Positions 23,085-35,814 of a DNA stretch of 64,000 nucleotides are shown here, piece after piece. Source of the stretch: Callipepla californica brunnescens. Taxonomy: Eukaryota > Chordata > Aves > Galliformes > Odontophoridae. The translations under genes and the position numbers were made by a program. Under the pieces are notes generated by a model. The model ran no database searches and was not told where the DNA came from. It was given only the letters and a program-made list of their open reading frames with translations. The DNA is taken from positions 3,218,382 to 3,282,381 of the forward strand of contig JALIRH010000035.1 in the NCBI GenBank assembly GCA_023055505.1, written 5' to 3'. The stretch's first letter is position 1; each line of letters opens with the position of its first letter.

Positions 23085-23855
23085 CAAAAAAGGCAAAGAA
23101 ATGGATGTCAGAAAGGAGGCCAATACTGATGGGAATAAACTGCTTCAGAAGGGACAGATTGCCCCTACACAAGGAGCAAGTGATGGCCATAAGCACGGCC
23201 ACCCCCCTCAGGTTTCTGTGAAAAGCATGATGTGCTCTACTTCACACTTCAGGAAATTCACTCGGGAATAATGACCTTTAATTTGTTTTGGCTACAGTGA
23301 TCTTCATCTGTGCTTCTGTTAATCTCACTCTGAAGATTTCGGGGTACTTTTTAACTAGGGGCTGACTCATTCTCTAGCTGCCTGGTAGTTAATCTGCTCA
23401 GTTATTTCCCCAAATAACCATCTGCTCTACCTTGTATTTGTTTCCCTCTCCGACTATCTCAGTTCTTGGTCTGCCCTGCTGGCTCATTCAGCACTCTTTA
23501 AATTTCTCCTCTGGCCTTATGTCTGCTTGCTTATGTTTTGGACAGACAATAGAGGTGATACAGGCCATTATTCATGAGAAGCTTCAAGTGTAACGTGAGA
23601 AACATCTCATCTCCTGACCCCTGTTAGCATAAGAATTGCTGATAAAATTCTGGACTGAAAGAGAAGAATCTTCTGGGAAAAATATAGGCAAAAGTTTCAC
23701 TTGAGAGATGTGTTTTGTGAGAAGAGTCCAGATGAATTCTCTGCCCAAGGGCCGGATCTAAGCCCCAGTGCAGTTACTGGCAGTGAGGGAAAGACCTTAC
23801 AAGAGAAGGATACCCTCCAACACTCCAGCTCCATGCCCTGGCATCTTATTTTTTT
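23085..23855. other. Noncoding DNA, no recognised feature
   Basis: No gene, RNA or repeat is recognised in this AT-leaning segment. Confidence 0.5.
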
Positions 23856-23857
23856 AT

Positions 23858-23930
23858 CCAAGGATCACAAAGTGACTTAAACGCTTCGTTGATTAAGCCC
23901 CATAACAATCCTGGAGAGGATGTGAATGGA
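23858..23930 (-). mobile_element. Possible MIR-like SINE remnant
   Basis: The order CAAAGTGACTTAAACGCTT, GATTAAGCCCCATAACAATC, CTGGAGAGGATG resembles the complement of the MIR 3' half ('caaagcgctttac...taatcctcacaacaaccctgtgaggtagg'). It is a weak but ordered match. Confidence 0.38.
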
Positions 23931-23934
23931 GTTC

Positions 23935-26900
23935 TATTGATTCTGTCGGATCACCTAGGTTAAAGGCCCAAAAGATCTTCTTGGATTTTTATGTGGTACC
24001 AAATTAACAAGTTTTAACCAGTTTCAATTGATTTTAGCAGTTCCATCTGAAAGAAGTTGAGGTGAAAAATCACATATACTGAAAGTCCCTGCCAAAGGAT
24101 CACCAGATACTAAACTGACTGCAGAAAGTAAATTTTGGTAGCGCTGGAGTATATATCTGCAGTTAAGAAGGAGAGGCAGGAACTGACCCATGCGGCTGCT
24201 GAAGATAGATAGGTAGATGGACGGGATAGGATGGGATAAGCAGAGAGGTACCTGGACAATATAGCACGTCATACCTCCAAGCAGCAGAGATACTCAGTCT
24301 GTGAGTGCACACCCTCACCTTTAGCCAGGGGAGCCACACAAAGCAGTGCTGAGATGGCTTATGTGCCAACTCACCCTCTGGTAACAGGCAGCAGGAGCCT
24401 TGCAGAGGGTCTTTAGCTGAGCACTTGTCAACCAGAACACAGCCCTTCAAACCAGTTCTGCCTGCCGCTGGTACTTAAGGGTTGATCAAGCATCCAGACT
24501 CAACAGGGTGAGACCTGGCACTGATGTCAGAGATGCTAATGAATCAAAGCAGCTCACACCAGATGGCCGCACTTGGCCTGGGTTGCCATGCAGCCCTCAA
24601 GCCACGCGTGGGACCCCCAGCACCGGTGCACCCCTGTGCCTGCACTGTGTGATCCCACCAGGGCTGGGACGTCCAAATCTCAGGCGAGCAGGGGCCAGCA
24701 GCAGAAGGGAATCACTACCACAAAGAATCCCCTGGACTAAAGGTTGGTGTAAGTTTGAACAAAGCGATGGGTCCATAGCTGTTTTCCCATCTAAGAAAAG
24801 ACCCTATAGACCTGGGAGAAGCCTATTTTTTTTTCTCCTCTGTACACCCTGAAGTGTTTCTGGGGCCTCATAAGGACACAGGACAGGTCTGGGAGGCACC
24901 TGGGTGCCACCACCACATCACTGCTGGGATGCCCTGCACCAGCCCTGCAGAGAGCTCATGAAAACACAGTTACTGTTAGCACTGACCTGGAGGAAGTTAC
25001 AACTGCGGGAGGAAATTTTTTAACACCCATCAGCTATTAATGACTAAGGGAGGAAGATTCTGTAACGCATTGGAGCCCGATTCTGGCAAGGAATATAAGG
25101 GCAGGAAACTGAAAAATAATTCATCCATTTGAATGTATGCACCTCTGAAATGCCCCGGGCTCTGCTGTGAGTAAAACACGAGCACCACAGTTTCACCACC
25201 ATATTGTACCAGTGCTGCAGACATCTTACCGTGCTCTGGAGGGGGAGGTGCTACTTTTGCCTTTTACAGTTGAGTGAAGTGAGATGCAGAGGTGTATAAC
25301 GTGACCCAGGATATAAATCACGTCTGTGTCACACACACAGACCACAATAGCTCTCAGTTTCCAACAGAGCAGAGCTTACAGCTTCCACTCCTGCACTGGA
25401 TTTAGCACAAATTACACTAACACCACTGCGAAGGAAAAGCCTTAAATAAATGGCAAACAACAAACCAAATGGGCAATTAATATTCTTGGAAGGATTAAAG
25501 GAAAAATCCACATGTATATATTCAAAGTACTCCAAAACAAAATCTAAACATACTGAGAAATGTTTATAGATGTTCAAACTGCTAAAGGCATGCAGGGAGC
25601 TTATATTTCAAATACCACAGGTCAACAAAAAGGAATATGTGAATTTCCAAATGTTCCTTGCTTGGCTGATCCATCAATATGATAACTAATACATACTTAA
25701 ACTCCTCGATGTGTTCTCTGAAATTAAAATAACCAGATAGCACAGAAAGAGCTTAAATAACCATTATCAATGGATTTCAGATAAAAATCAAGAAATAATT
25801 TCAGAGAGATCGCTCAACACAATCAAACAAAACAGCTTTGGAAATGGGACGGGGAGGTGTGAGCTGACAACCAATTTCATTCTGCAGGCAGAGGCACTTA
25901 ACAGCAACCCAAAGTCCCCCCAGATGAGCAGCTTGACATAGTCTGTCCACGCTGCGTTCCCCATTAAATGAGGGTGGGAAAAAGCTTCAGTGAAGCTTAA
26001 GAACATTGCACTTCTTGATAGCATTCCAGGGGCAGGGCAGCACACACACCTCCTTGTGTCCTCAGCAAGTGCCAGCAGAGTTGGCACCCCCACACTCAGA
26101 GCACAGCAGTGGCACTCCTGATGTCAAATGTTTGGACAAACTGAGTTAAGAATGCTGGCTACCTCTGCATTAAGAGAAACAATAGAAGCCTGGAATGCTT
26201 ATGTGGCTCCACAAGTCAGCAGCACTCGAAATGCATTTAGGGTGCAGCAGGATAGAAGCTCACAGCATTTCAGTGTCGCTGAAAATTCAACACTGCCATT
26301 TTCTTCAAGGGACACAATGCAACAAGTCTTCCCTTTGTTGTCTGCTTTCTGTCTCATTTTCATCCTATCCTTGTCCTTATCAACTGAATACCTTTCCAAT
26401 TCTGGCCCTTAAACGCTTTTTCTTAAATAGGACTCAGGAGCCCAAGTCATTTAGATGCTTTTGTAAATGCTGCCCCGCTCTCAGCGCCGGATGAGAAGAG
26501 CCCTAGAAGACTACAGAACAGAAAAGGAACTCAGAGAAAGGAAGGGACTGAAACTACAGCCCCGTGATGTCACTCTCCAGCTCAGGTCCTTACTGAAAAC
26601 ATCAAACTTGACCCATCACCGGTGAGGAGCTGTGGGAGAGCCAACTGCTTCAAGAGAGGGCATTTCAAACCAAGGCAACTCCAAGCATGGCTGAGGAAAG
26701 CTAGGAACCATTTTCCCCTTAATTTCAGCCTTTATTTTGCTTTTCCCCCCACACGCTTCCAGAATGATAACAGCACACATTTGTCCAGCCATGGAGCCAT
26801 TTCTTGTTTGTATACTGGGACAGTTGCTCACAAACATCAGTTACTGGAAGCGGAGTATAAAATTGCCCCTGCTTCCTCCACACAGATCTTCTTCTAAAAA

Positions 26901-28915
26901 AGAGCACAAACAGCTATCGTTAGAGATGAAGCTTGTGGCTTGTGAAGTCTCGGTGCTTTGAAAGATCAGACAGAGCGAACCAGCTCAGGCCAGAGTAAAA
27001 TACAGCCTCACAGGATATGGCCAGGCCACCAGACGAGCCTGAGCACTAGGGTCTGAAACCTTGGGGTTCCAGTTTGGGCTGTTCAGACTCTGTGCTTCAT
27101 CCTCATCTTCCTAGAAATGCCATCCATATGAGCCTAGAACAGCCTTGTGGAAGGGAACACTGAACGCCCTTTGTTAACATCACCAATGCTTGCTCGGTTC
27201 AACCCAGAATCACACAGCTTGCCCACCAACGCAGTGCCAAGTGGTCACTTTTGGGTTTCAGGTTCTTTAAGGGGTCCGGAGCAACATAAATTCTGAGGAG
27301 AAATACCTCCAAGAACAAAGTGAGGAAAGCAGGCTCCCAAGGCCGCTCATAAATTCTGGCACAGAAAGGCATGTGCTTCCATTGAGTACATTTCAGAACA
27401 ATATTTCCTGAGGCATTCTGAATGGTATTGATTTACATGCAAAAGATTATACTTGCAGCCATGCAAAAAGGACTGGATAACAAAGGTGGAAGAACAATGC
27501 GTCAAGAAACCGAGCATAGACTTTTCTTCTTCAAGTTAATTAAAAGAAGCTAGGTCTGATTCCCTTTGTTTGACACCATTAGGGTACCATTCACTGCTCG
27601 GGAGTTAATCCTGATTTACTGCATCAAATCAGAGTGATACGCACTCCGCATCTGAGCCATTCTGAACTGTAATCAGAGACTTCAGCACAATGCTCCTACA
27701 TCTGCAACAAACTCGGATCAAATTTTACTAATCACCTATCTCTTTTCAATCCATTATGTTGACCATTAAGATAATCATATGAATTTGTAAGTCTGAGCTG
27801 GGGAGCCATGTGAGCCTCCTTAGCTGTGTTTCTATGGAAACAATTCCCCTGGCATCTTTGGTCCACATTCGGTATTCCTGCTTGTCTCACTCACACCCTC
27901 AAATCCTCATCTTCCAAACCCTCACTGCAGTTGGGCTGTTTTCTTTTACTTCTGTCCGTCCACTGAGCTGGATATCACAGGGATGCTGAGATTTCTGGCA
28001 GGTCACTGTGCCCAATCCTGACCCGGTGGAATCAGGATGAAGACGAAAGTGCAGCACAGCCTCCTATTGCTCTCTTAGTGCTGGGCCTCTTTGGTGCAAC
28101 TAGCAAGCCAGAAAATGAGTCCTAATTGTGTTTTAGTGGTTTGGCTTCTTTCATCTCTCAGTCAAGATCACCAGTGAATTACAACGGGAAATGACATCTG
28201 CAGGAACATATCCAGAAGCGTCCGTGCTCCAGTCTCCTTCCTCTGCTCTCTGGAAGCTTTTCACCCATCTCCAAAGAGTAATCACATACGGAGGTGGCTG
28301 CTCCTGAACTCCACGTGCAGCCAAGCCACTCGAGCCCAGGGACACAATAATTCCTCACCCAAACAGAATGAGAAGCGTGAAGGCAGCCAGAAATCAACTT
28401 AAAATCTGGCTGTGGGGCATCAGTTAGCACTCCATCCCTACGAGAAGGACCACATCCCAAGCATCAGGGCTTCCACCACTGCCCTTTCTGAGACCACAGC
28501 ACAGCTACTCCAGATCAGGCATCAGCAAAGGCGACAAGAGGAAGAGTCAGTGCATGTTGTGCATTGAACCACTCTGTCTTCTGAACGCAGCAGGAATTAA
28601 CTTGCAGTATCCAAACCACCAGTTGCCTCCCTGAACTCCTGCTTCCACTCCTGGCTCTGCCGCCTTTAAAGAAGTGTATGGGCACATTTTTAGTCTTAAT
28701 TCGGCGCAGATCCCTTAGCCCCATTGTTTTCACTGGAACTGTACTAAGTTGCACCAGATGAGGATGTTGCTCTAAAGAAGTTTTTTGCTTTAAAACAAAC
28801 ACACAAACAAAAACAGGTTCAGACAAGACCGGGGATTTTGAAGCTGCATTCCTGCCTCCAGAAACTTCCAATGACTTGCAGTAGTCTTTGCTTAACCAAG
28901 CCACAAATTTGTAAT
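23935..28915. other. Noncoding DNA with a possible MIR-like trace at 25255-25335
   Basis: At 25255-25335 the sequence CTTTTACAGTTGAGTGAAGT, GAGATGCAGAGG, AACGTGACCCAGG is a weak complement-strand MIR-core resemblance. Otherwise I recognise no gene or repeat. The AT-rich segment 25400-25800 and the segment 27400-27800 are unremarkable single-copy-looking DNA. Confidence 0.45.
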
Positions 28916-28917
28916 GC

Positions 28918-29070
28918 CTTTAATCTTCCCGTGTAAGTCAGTTCCTCTGCTCCCTTAATCGTTTTTGTTGCTCTTCTCTGAATTCTGTCCAATTTACCAC
29001 ACAGTACAGACTACATTACATCTGAAAGGCCAGAAGTATGGCGTACAGAAGCTCATTTTCAAATTCTATG
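28918..29070 (-). mobile_element. Ancient CR1/L3-type LINE fragment
   Basis: The plus strand reads as the complement of an old CR1-superfamily 3' region: TCAGTTCCTCTGCTCCCTTA, then ATCGTTTTTGTTGCTCTTCT, then CTGAATTCTGTCCAATTTAC, followed by a diverged 'acc..aagtatggcgta' segment. CCTAACAT near 29218 may continue the same element to about 29230. It is far more diverged than the avian CR1 copies elsewhere, which suggests an insertion predating modern bird CR1 families. Confidence 0.5.
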
Positions 29071-29234
29071 ACCTCAATTCTTGGGAGGATTTCAGAGACC
29101 AGACACCGGGCTATAATTGAAGAATGTGTGCCCGTATAGCTGGGTAATTTAAATGCATTTTCTGTGAATAAATCTACGCGGTACTTTCTTGATCTGTACA
29201 ATCTTCTGCCATAGGGGCCTAACATAAAGATACT

Positions 29235-29820
29235 TCAAAGGCTCTAACAAATTCCCTCAAGATGTGATCTTCAGCATTTCAAAAGCTGAAAGACACAGAC
29301 AAGGCTTAAAGTGATCATGATATATTTTCAAGGTAACACTTTTCAGCAACTCCCGTTCACCCATTTCTTGAAAGTGAAACGATATCACCTCTCCCTGCGT
29401 TGTACCTTTTTAACTTATTGTCTGCCTTACGAGCAACGCAGAGATGTGGATCTGACTTTAGGTTAGGGTTCACAATAGCTCATTATCTTTAAATGAAGCG
29501 CGGCAGTGCTTCCTTCCCTCCCCAACTCCCGGACCAAGTGGGAACGCTGCAGCCACAGACCCTCACCGCTTCCCTCACCTCTGCAGCACCACGAGAGCTT
29601 CGCTTTGGACTCAAGTTTCAGCCGTGATCTCCCTCCCCATACAGGGCTGAAAGCAGACCCTGCACAGCCACACTTCCAAAAGGTTACTTTTAAGCTACAC
29701 CTCAGTCCCATCTCTGATATTAATTGCACCGTTTTAAGCCAGAAGATACTTCAAATCCGATGCTCTTGGCTGAGTTTGGGCTTCCTCGTGTCCTCCAAGC
29801 ATTTTTATAACAAACCCTCC
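29235..29820. other. Noncoding DNA, no recognised feature
   Basis: No exon, RNA gene or repeat is recognised. The segment 29490-29660 is open in two frames on opposite strands without family resemblance. Confidence 0.5.
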
Positions 29821-29824
29821 TAGA

Positions 29825-30010
29825 CGGCAGCATATTTAATGAGAACGCAGATGATCAATTGCAGCCTGCCTTGCGCGGTTAACTCAATCAACAAACTACT
29901 AATGACTCCAGCATGCTGCAGTTTTCTTGGCTAATGAAAACCGCATTGACCAGATTTTTCCCGTTCTCCCAGGATCAAACGCCAATATGGAACGAGTTCT
30001 GCTACAACTG
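29825..30010. promoter_or_regulatory. Possible conserved noncoding element
   Basis: This stretch is dense in motif-like sequence: GATCAATT near 29853, GTTAAC at 29878-29883, TAATGACTC at 29900-29908 and CTAATGAAAA near 29931. CpGs are kept (GCGCGG near 29873, AACGCC near 29979). Its texture differs from the flanks and resembles a developmental enhancer. No conservation evidence is available. Confidence 0.32.
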
Positions 30011-30014
30011 TAAC

Positions 30015-33000
30015 ATTCGCCTGCGAGCAAAACGCTGACCAGCAACAGCAGAACGCGGCCCGACCATCGCCAGGGAGCAAAAGCTTCCTACCTTCCCAGG
30101 TAGGTGTCTGTCTGCTGAAACTGAAGCCCCAAGGAACACAAAGCTGCCACCTCCGAGTGCAGCATCCTGAGGCAGAAAAGCCTTTTGTTCGGGCCCAGCA
30201 CTCCTCCTCCTCTCTGCCTTCTGCTGCCATTGTGCTGCGGGATAATTCGTAGCAGGTGAGAGGAAAACGTGCCCTGCTTCCTCCTCCTTTCCCTCCTGGC
30301 GCTGCCTGTTGCTGCCATTTCCTCTCACCTCCATTTCTTCTTCTTCCCTCGCCCTTCAAACAGAAGATAATCAGACAGCCTGTGTATGGAAATGTAACAG
30401 CTGACCGTGCTCTAAAAGCTGTATTTATTGCACTCAGAGGGCCGAGATGGGAAACTGTTCGTCTTGCCTGTTATCTCGCTTGTTAAATAAAGATTTGCTC
30501 CCATGGAAAACAATGGAAAGAATTCCACTGCCTTCAGTCATCTCTGCATCAGGGCTTTGTTTCCTTACAAAATAACCTTCCATTTTTCAAGACAGTCTCA
30601 TTTCTAAAGTGACCGATCTCTGAAACAGATTTCCCGTGCTGTACCCTGGGGAAAATGCCACGGCCTGACCAATTTCTCTCCATCAAGAGGAGACCTTGCG
30701 TCCATTTCTGTCTCCACCACCGTTTAGCTGTGTGCCCTGAGACACACCACTTTCCTAACAAGGATCACATGGAATGCTTCATCCTCCAGCAAACAAAAAC
30801 ACTGCTGAAGGAAACAACCCAACCAGGTATTGCTTTGCTTTTGATTGGTTTCACTCTGGACCACCCGGCCACCACAAGCTGCCATGCTCCCCTTCCTGGC
30901 CTGCAAAACCTGAACAGAAGGCAAAAACTCACTGGGAAATGGAAGTACAGATTAGGACTTGTGAACCAACTGGAAATGGTCGGTTCTCCTATGCTGCACT
31001 TCAGACTAAGCTAAGTCACTAGAATCATCTTGAACAGAAGTCAGAGAATCTGTGCACAGCCCATCAATAAGGACTGCGTTCCTTCTTCTTTAAGAAGTGC
31101 TCCTACACAGTTCTCTCCACTTTAAAAGGCTTAAATATTAAATATTGTTCCGCCAAGACATAGTGGGGGTCCATGCTTGACTTCATTCCTCTCTTAACAA
31201 TGTCCTCAGGCCAGCCGCCAGGAATTCAGACACTTAATGACTTCCCTGGGCTAAGAACTCTCCATCTCAGGCATGCTCTCCTCTTATCTACAGTGGGAAA
31301 CGTTCCCATGCATTTCATGGTCTGCTCTGACCACAGCACTCCTTGCTTCGCTGACTTTCTCCCTTTCTTTGCTGCTCAGGTTCAGGCATCCTGGCCTCGG
31401 CTGCAGGTCCAGGCACAGCCGTGTGCTGGTAGCTCCTCGCTTCCTCCTGACAGCCTCAGCTTTCACCCCACAGCACCTCAACCTCAAGTCCTCTCCTCCA
31501 CCTTCACTTCCACGTCTCGTAGGGTGCCACCAATCTTCCCCTTGATAAAACTGCTCCACGCAGACTTAGGACTCTGCTCCAGTGACCACTTCTGGTAAAC
31601 GATCTTTTACTCAGCTTTGTATTTTTAAAGCTTATATATTCATATTCAGCTTGCAGCAAATCCGGTCACTTTTTGTAGAACCAAAGGAAACTGCTCACCT
31701 GCAATAGACGGTGGCTTCTGAGGCAAACAGAAGAAAACCAACAACTCCTATGCCTGCTGTTGGCCTTTTTCCTTTCCTTCTAACAGTGGAGGGAAGGGAC
31801 TAGAAGGTTCTCTGGACGAAACAATGAAATTAACACCCAACAAATAACCTATGTCTTGTAAGTACCTGTCAACTTCAGGTGCGCCACCACGATTGAATGG
31901 AGAGGTTTAGAGGCACACTGCTCACTGGAGAACAAACTATTATTCTGGAGACTTAAATGAACTGGCTGGTGGCCAGCCCTCCTTGCAGCCTGGGTACCAC
32001 CACTGAATGAAGAGCAGCTGCTGTTTGGTTTGCACAAAAGCAACGATGAGGAAAAAGTCCTGACGAGGAACAGGCACCGTTCTGCTCAGCTGATGGTGGC
32101 CTGACCCCCTCACAAGGTGGTGTGAAGGGTAAGCAGAGACACAGCACAATCAGGGAACAACAAAAACAAGCACAAATCTGGAAGCACCAGAGATAGCTTC
32201 TGTTTTACAGCATCACTAACAGTCAACCAGCTAACCACACTGCAATGAATGCATTCACAGAAGAACGGGGCTGGGAGGGTGGCTCAATAACTCCAATTTC
32301 CTTTTACACAGTAGATATTACTGACTTACCATATGCAGTTCTGAATTAAAAGTCAAATCATCATCTTCCCTGATATAGCTCACATTTGCATTAAACATTA
32401 ACGTTTCAAAGTAGGAGTTCCAAACCTCACCCATTAATCATCTGTTTCGTATCAGGCGATACGTCACCTTCATCTCCCTACAGCCTTCTTCTCAGGATAA
32501 CCTCCTTCTCAAGTTCCCCTTCTAAAACCGTTATTTACGATGGCTAGGACAAAAGTGAAGGAGATTAACAAAATTCTGCTGCACAACATCCCTATTTTGT
32601 TGGTGTCTGTGGTGAATATCAGTGATAGGTCTCGTGGCTCTAAAGAAGTAGTATGGAAAGTCTTCAGGCGCTTGGAAGACTCTGACATCCACATCTTTCT
32701 AAGTGAGTTATCGTGGCTGAAATAACCTCCTTTTGCAGAAGGGGATCCCATTACGTCACTGTATCTCTGTACTGAGCTTCATGAGACCCTCAAGAACACC
32801 ACACAGGGCTACTCAATGTGTCCGAGCTGTTCTATGCCCCACTCTATACCCCATTTCTTTGCCAGTGACAGCAGCACAGACTGCTGCAAGGCAGCCCAGC
32901 CTCACTGCGGGACTCTGCACATCACAAAGCAAGCAGCACTTTCCAGTGCTCTGTTCCTAATGCCTTTGAGAAGTGTGTGCTTCCAGTCCTGCCCTCCACA

Positions 33001-35070
33001 TGTGATATAGCTGGCTTTCCCCCTTGTGCTCACTTTGCATAGGTGGGTTTTTTTTCAGTTTAAGTGGATGGGGAATAGGCCCTTGTGTTGATAAGGTCTC
33101 TGACAGATGCCGTCGTCCTGTTGGTCTTGCAGGAGCTTTCTCTGCCGTGTCCCTACCACACTTTTATTCACTCATCAGTTCGTTTGAAGATTTACTGCTC
33201 CGTGGCACATTAGCGGAAGCTCGTGGCTGCTTGTGGGTTTCAAAAAGGAAGGGTGCATTTCAGATGGCACACGGTGAAACAGTCGGACCATGTGTAAAAA
33301 CAAGATTATGCCTCGCAGGCTGTGGTTCCAAGCAGCCCAGTTCAGCCACAGATAAGGCAGGCTGAGGAGGTTTAGGATGCAAATTGAGCAGTTTTTCTTG
33401 AAAGCCATGCCAGCTGCTGAAGGTGCAAAAGACAGACTTTTAGGATAAGCTTTGTGGTGCAATTTGTTTCCATCAAACTCTGCTTAGGACGATTTAGCTG
33501 AGTGGATCCAGAATCTGTTACAGTAAAACAGGTCAAAGAGGATGAGGGAAAAGATATTCCCATTCTTCAAAGGAAGCAAAACAATTTTTCATCTTTTCTG
33601 ACTGGATATAGTTAAAGAAGATTACAGCTGGTATGATTACTTTCAGCAGTCTGGTGGTTGACCCATAATGCTGTAAAAATATAAGTACCCCTTTACACAC
33701 TGACTGCCAAGACTTTTCCCTCACTCTCTGCTCCTCTCTGCCTACTTTATTTGGAAAAAACTGCTGCATTCTGGATCTTCATGTGGAGACTCCACGCGCT
33801 CATTTCACAAGTGGACAGAGCAGACTAAAGCAAGCTGAGCAGAGCCAGTTCCAAACTACATCTGGTCATCTTACCTACCCCCAGGAGAGCGCCTGCAAAA
33901 CAAACAGGGTAAGGAGAGGGTGAGGAATAACCTCTCTTCCTTCTGTCCAAAGAGCTGAAAGACCACTTCAGTGGCGTCTTCATCGCATGAAACCAAGCAG
34001 CAGCAACCCTGCAGGACTGCAGCACGTTCACCACTTCCAGATAGGAATCCACACTGTAGGAACACAAATGTGGAGGCAACAAATCCATCTGCCCGATCCG
34101 TCCTCCGACGAAAGACAGCTTCTCGACCGCAACAGCACCACATTACAGAGCTGTCTTCTTCACACATGGACGAGGGAAAACATTTGTGCAGAAGCCTAAC
34201 CTAGTGTGAACGTGTTGACAAAGCTCAGAGGAAACAGCCATCCCACCCAGAGACACTGCTCTCCCCCTGCGACAAAGAGGGACAAAAACAACGGAGTCTG
34301 AAAGCTGTTCCCAAATGCTGCTGCTTTGTGTAACTGTAGGAGCTCTTACAGAAGTATCTCTGCAAGGACAGGAAGGTAAATTCATTCTGCTGTGTCTGAG
34401 ATGAAAGTAAGAATACACACAGGCCAAAATCAGCGTGTGGCACCTGAAGCCTCTTGTTTAATGAACTACAGATTGCTGGGAGATAGGAGGGTACACAGCC
34501 CCGCTTCAGACACGTCACCACCAGCAGTGACAAGGTGCAGCAGGACAAGGGGCCACAGCCCTCACCCCACCACAGGGCAGCTGCTCATTGCATCCCAGCA
34601 CGCTGAGAGCTCCCAGAAGAGCCCAGGCAGAGAGATCCTGCTTCCTCCATCAGCACAGAAAACTCCCCTGCTTTCCTCACAGGGCCTTTGTTCGCATGCA
34701 GCCTCAGCCCAGCCAGCTCAGCAGAGCTGATGGAGCTCACAGGCACGCAGCAGGCACAGGGACTGCCTCGTGATCTTTGGGGGCATGCTGGAGATGGCCA
34801 AGATCTTGGCACACGATGGAAAAGCAAGGTTAATGCAGCTAAGCACGGAGCAGGCCCGACGTACCTCCACGCTTGCCACTTTAAGTTTAACTTTCTCTGT
34901 TTACTTTTTAATTTAATGTATTCTTTTGATCTCTCTTTCTCTCCTTTCTCTTGTCTCCCTGAGTTTGCTGACACAGTGGAAGCATGACAAGCTCAGACAA
35001 GCTAACCTACTTTTTCTTTTTCTCTTGTACATGTTAACGCTCCCACTCTTCCACCTAGCATATGAAAGCA
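30015..35070. other. Noncoding DNA, no recognised gene
   Basis: There are GC-richer pockets at 30050-30350, 31340-31560 and 34480-34800 that stay open in several frames. The reading frames contradict one another and match no family. The short plus-strand ATG frame 32540-32725 (61 codons) is AT-balanced and protein-like in texture but unrecognised. Confidence 0.5.
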
Positions 35071-35076
35071 CATTGC

Positions 35077-35098
35077 AAGTATCATTATAATGATACTT
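35077..35098. repeat. Perfect 22-bp palindrome
   Basis: The sequence AAGTATCATTA is followed immediately by its exact reverse complement, giving a 22-bp perfect inverted repeat with no spacer. It lies within the recognisable MIR-like element. It could extrude as a small cruciform or form a dimeric protein-binding site, or may simply reflect local mutation of the AT-rich part of the SINE. Confidence 0.95.
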
Positions 35099-35215
35099 CC
35101 AATCCCCTGTGAAGTAATTCCCCCAGCTGACAGGTGAAGAAACTGAGACGCACAGCTCTTAAATTACTTGCCCCTCCAGCTTACAGAGCAAGCCAGCAAC
35201 ACGAGTGGAAATGAA
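35077..35215 (-). mobile_element. MIR-like ancient SINE
   Basis: On the plus strand, a diverged 'gtactattattatcccc' zone (35079-35115) is followed by CTGACAGGTGAAGAAACTGA, GACGCACAGCTCTTAAATTA, CTTGCCCCTCC and then an 'acagagcaagccagcaacac..gtggaaatgaaaccca' pattern. This follows the complement of the MIR core and 5' part in order and spacing, so the copy is on the minus strand. It is the best MIR match in the window. Confidence 0.65.
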
Positions 35216-35230
35216 ACCCAACAGACTTCA

Positions 35231-35244
35231 GTTTTTTTTTTTTT
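35231..35244. repeat. Poly(T) run
   Basis: About 14 T, a short homopolymer just after the MIR-like element. Confidence 0.85.
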
Positions 35245-35249
35245 CTGGG

Positions 35250-35810
35250 CCCCAATCTATATAAAATAATTATACTTCCACCCATCACGGGTCTGTCAAA
35301 CGCCTCCATTTCTAAATACAGTAGTAATAGCAAAACTTTAGATATCCATTACAGACTTAACACGTCTCTATAATTTAATTGCGGCCAAGGAACACTCGTC
35401 ACCACGTCCTCTGTGCCTTCAGTCTGCTCTGCAGCCTGTTGGGTCCACACTGCTGCAGGAAATGCACAGCTCAGAGTATGTGGAGGGTGCAGGTCATGTT
35501 CTGCAGCGCGAAGAGCACAGCCTCTGTGCACGCTCAGCCACGCAGTACACTCCATTTCTTCCCTTCAGCCTCAGCTTCCAAAGGCTCCCTGCACGTGCTA
35601 ACATCCTGGGGTCGCAGCTGGATGTGGGCAGGTTCAAACCCATGCCTAACTGAATTGCATCGCAACCACGGACCCTGCCCAGCCAGGCTGCTTCCCCTCA
35701 GCGTATGGAATAATTCAGTGCTAAGCCATGAGCTCGATTTTGCAGAGATTAGATTTCCAGTTATGACACTGACTGGAATTCAATATCCATCACTCCCTCC
35801 GGGTACCGAA
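35250..35810. other. Noncoding DNA, no recognised gene
   Basis: A sequence resembling an RNA polymerase III B box (GGTTCAAACCC near 35629) has no matching A box and no paired T-stem, so it is not a tRNA gene. Nothing else is recognised. Confidence 0.5.
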
Positions 35811-35814
35811 TAAT

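Noticed and set aside
35600..35650. tRNA-like B box (GGTTCAAACCC near 35629)
   Set aside because: Stem positions do not pair and no acceptor stem or A box is found.
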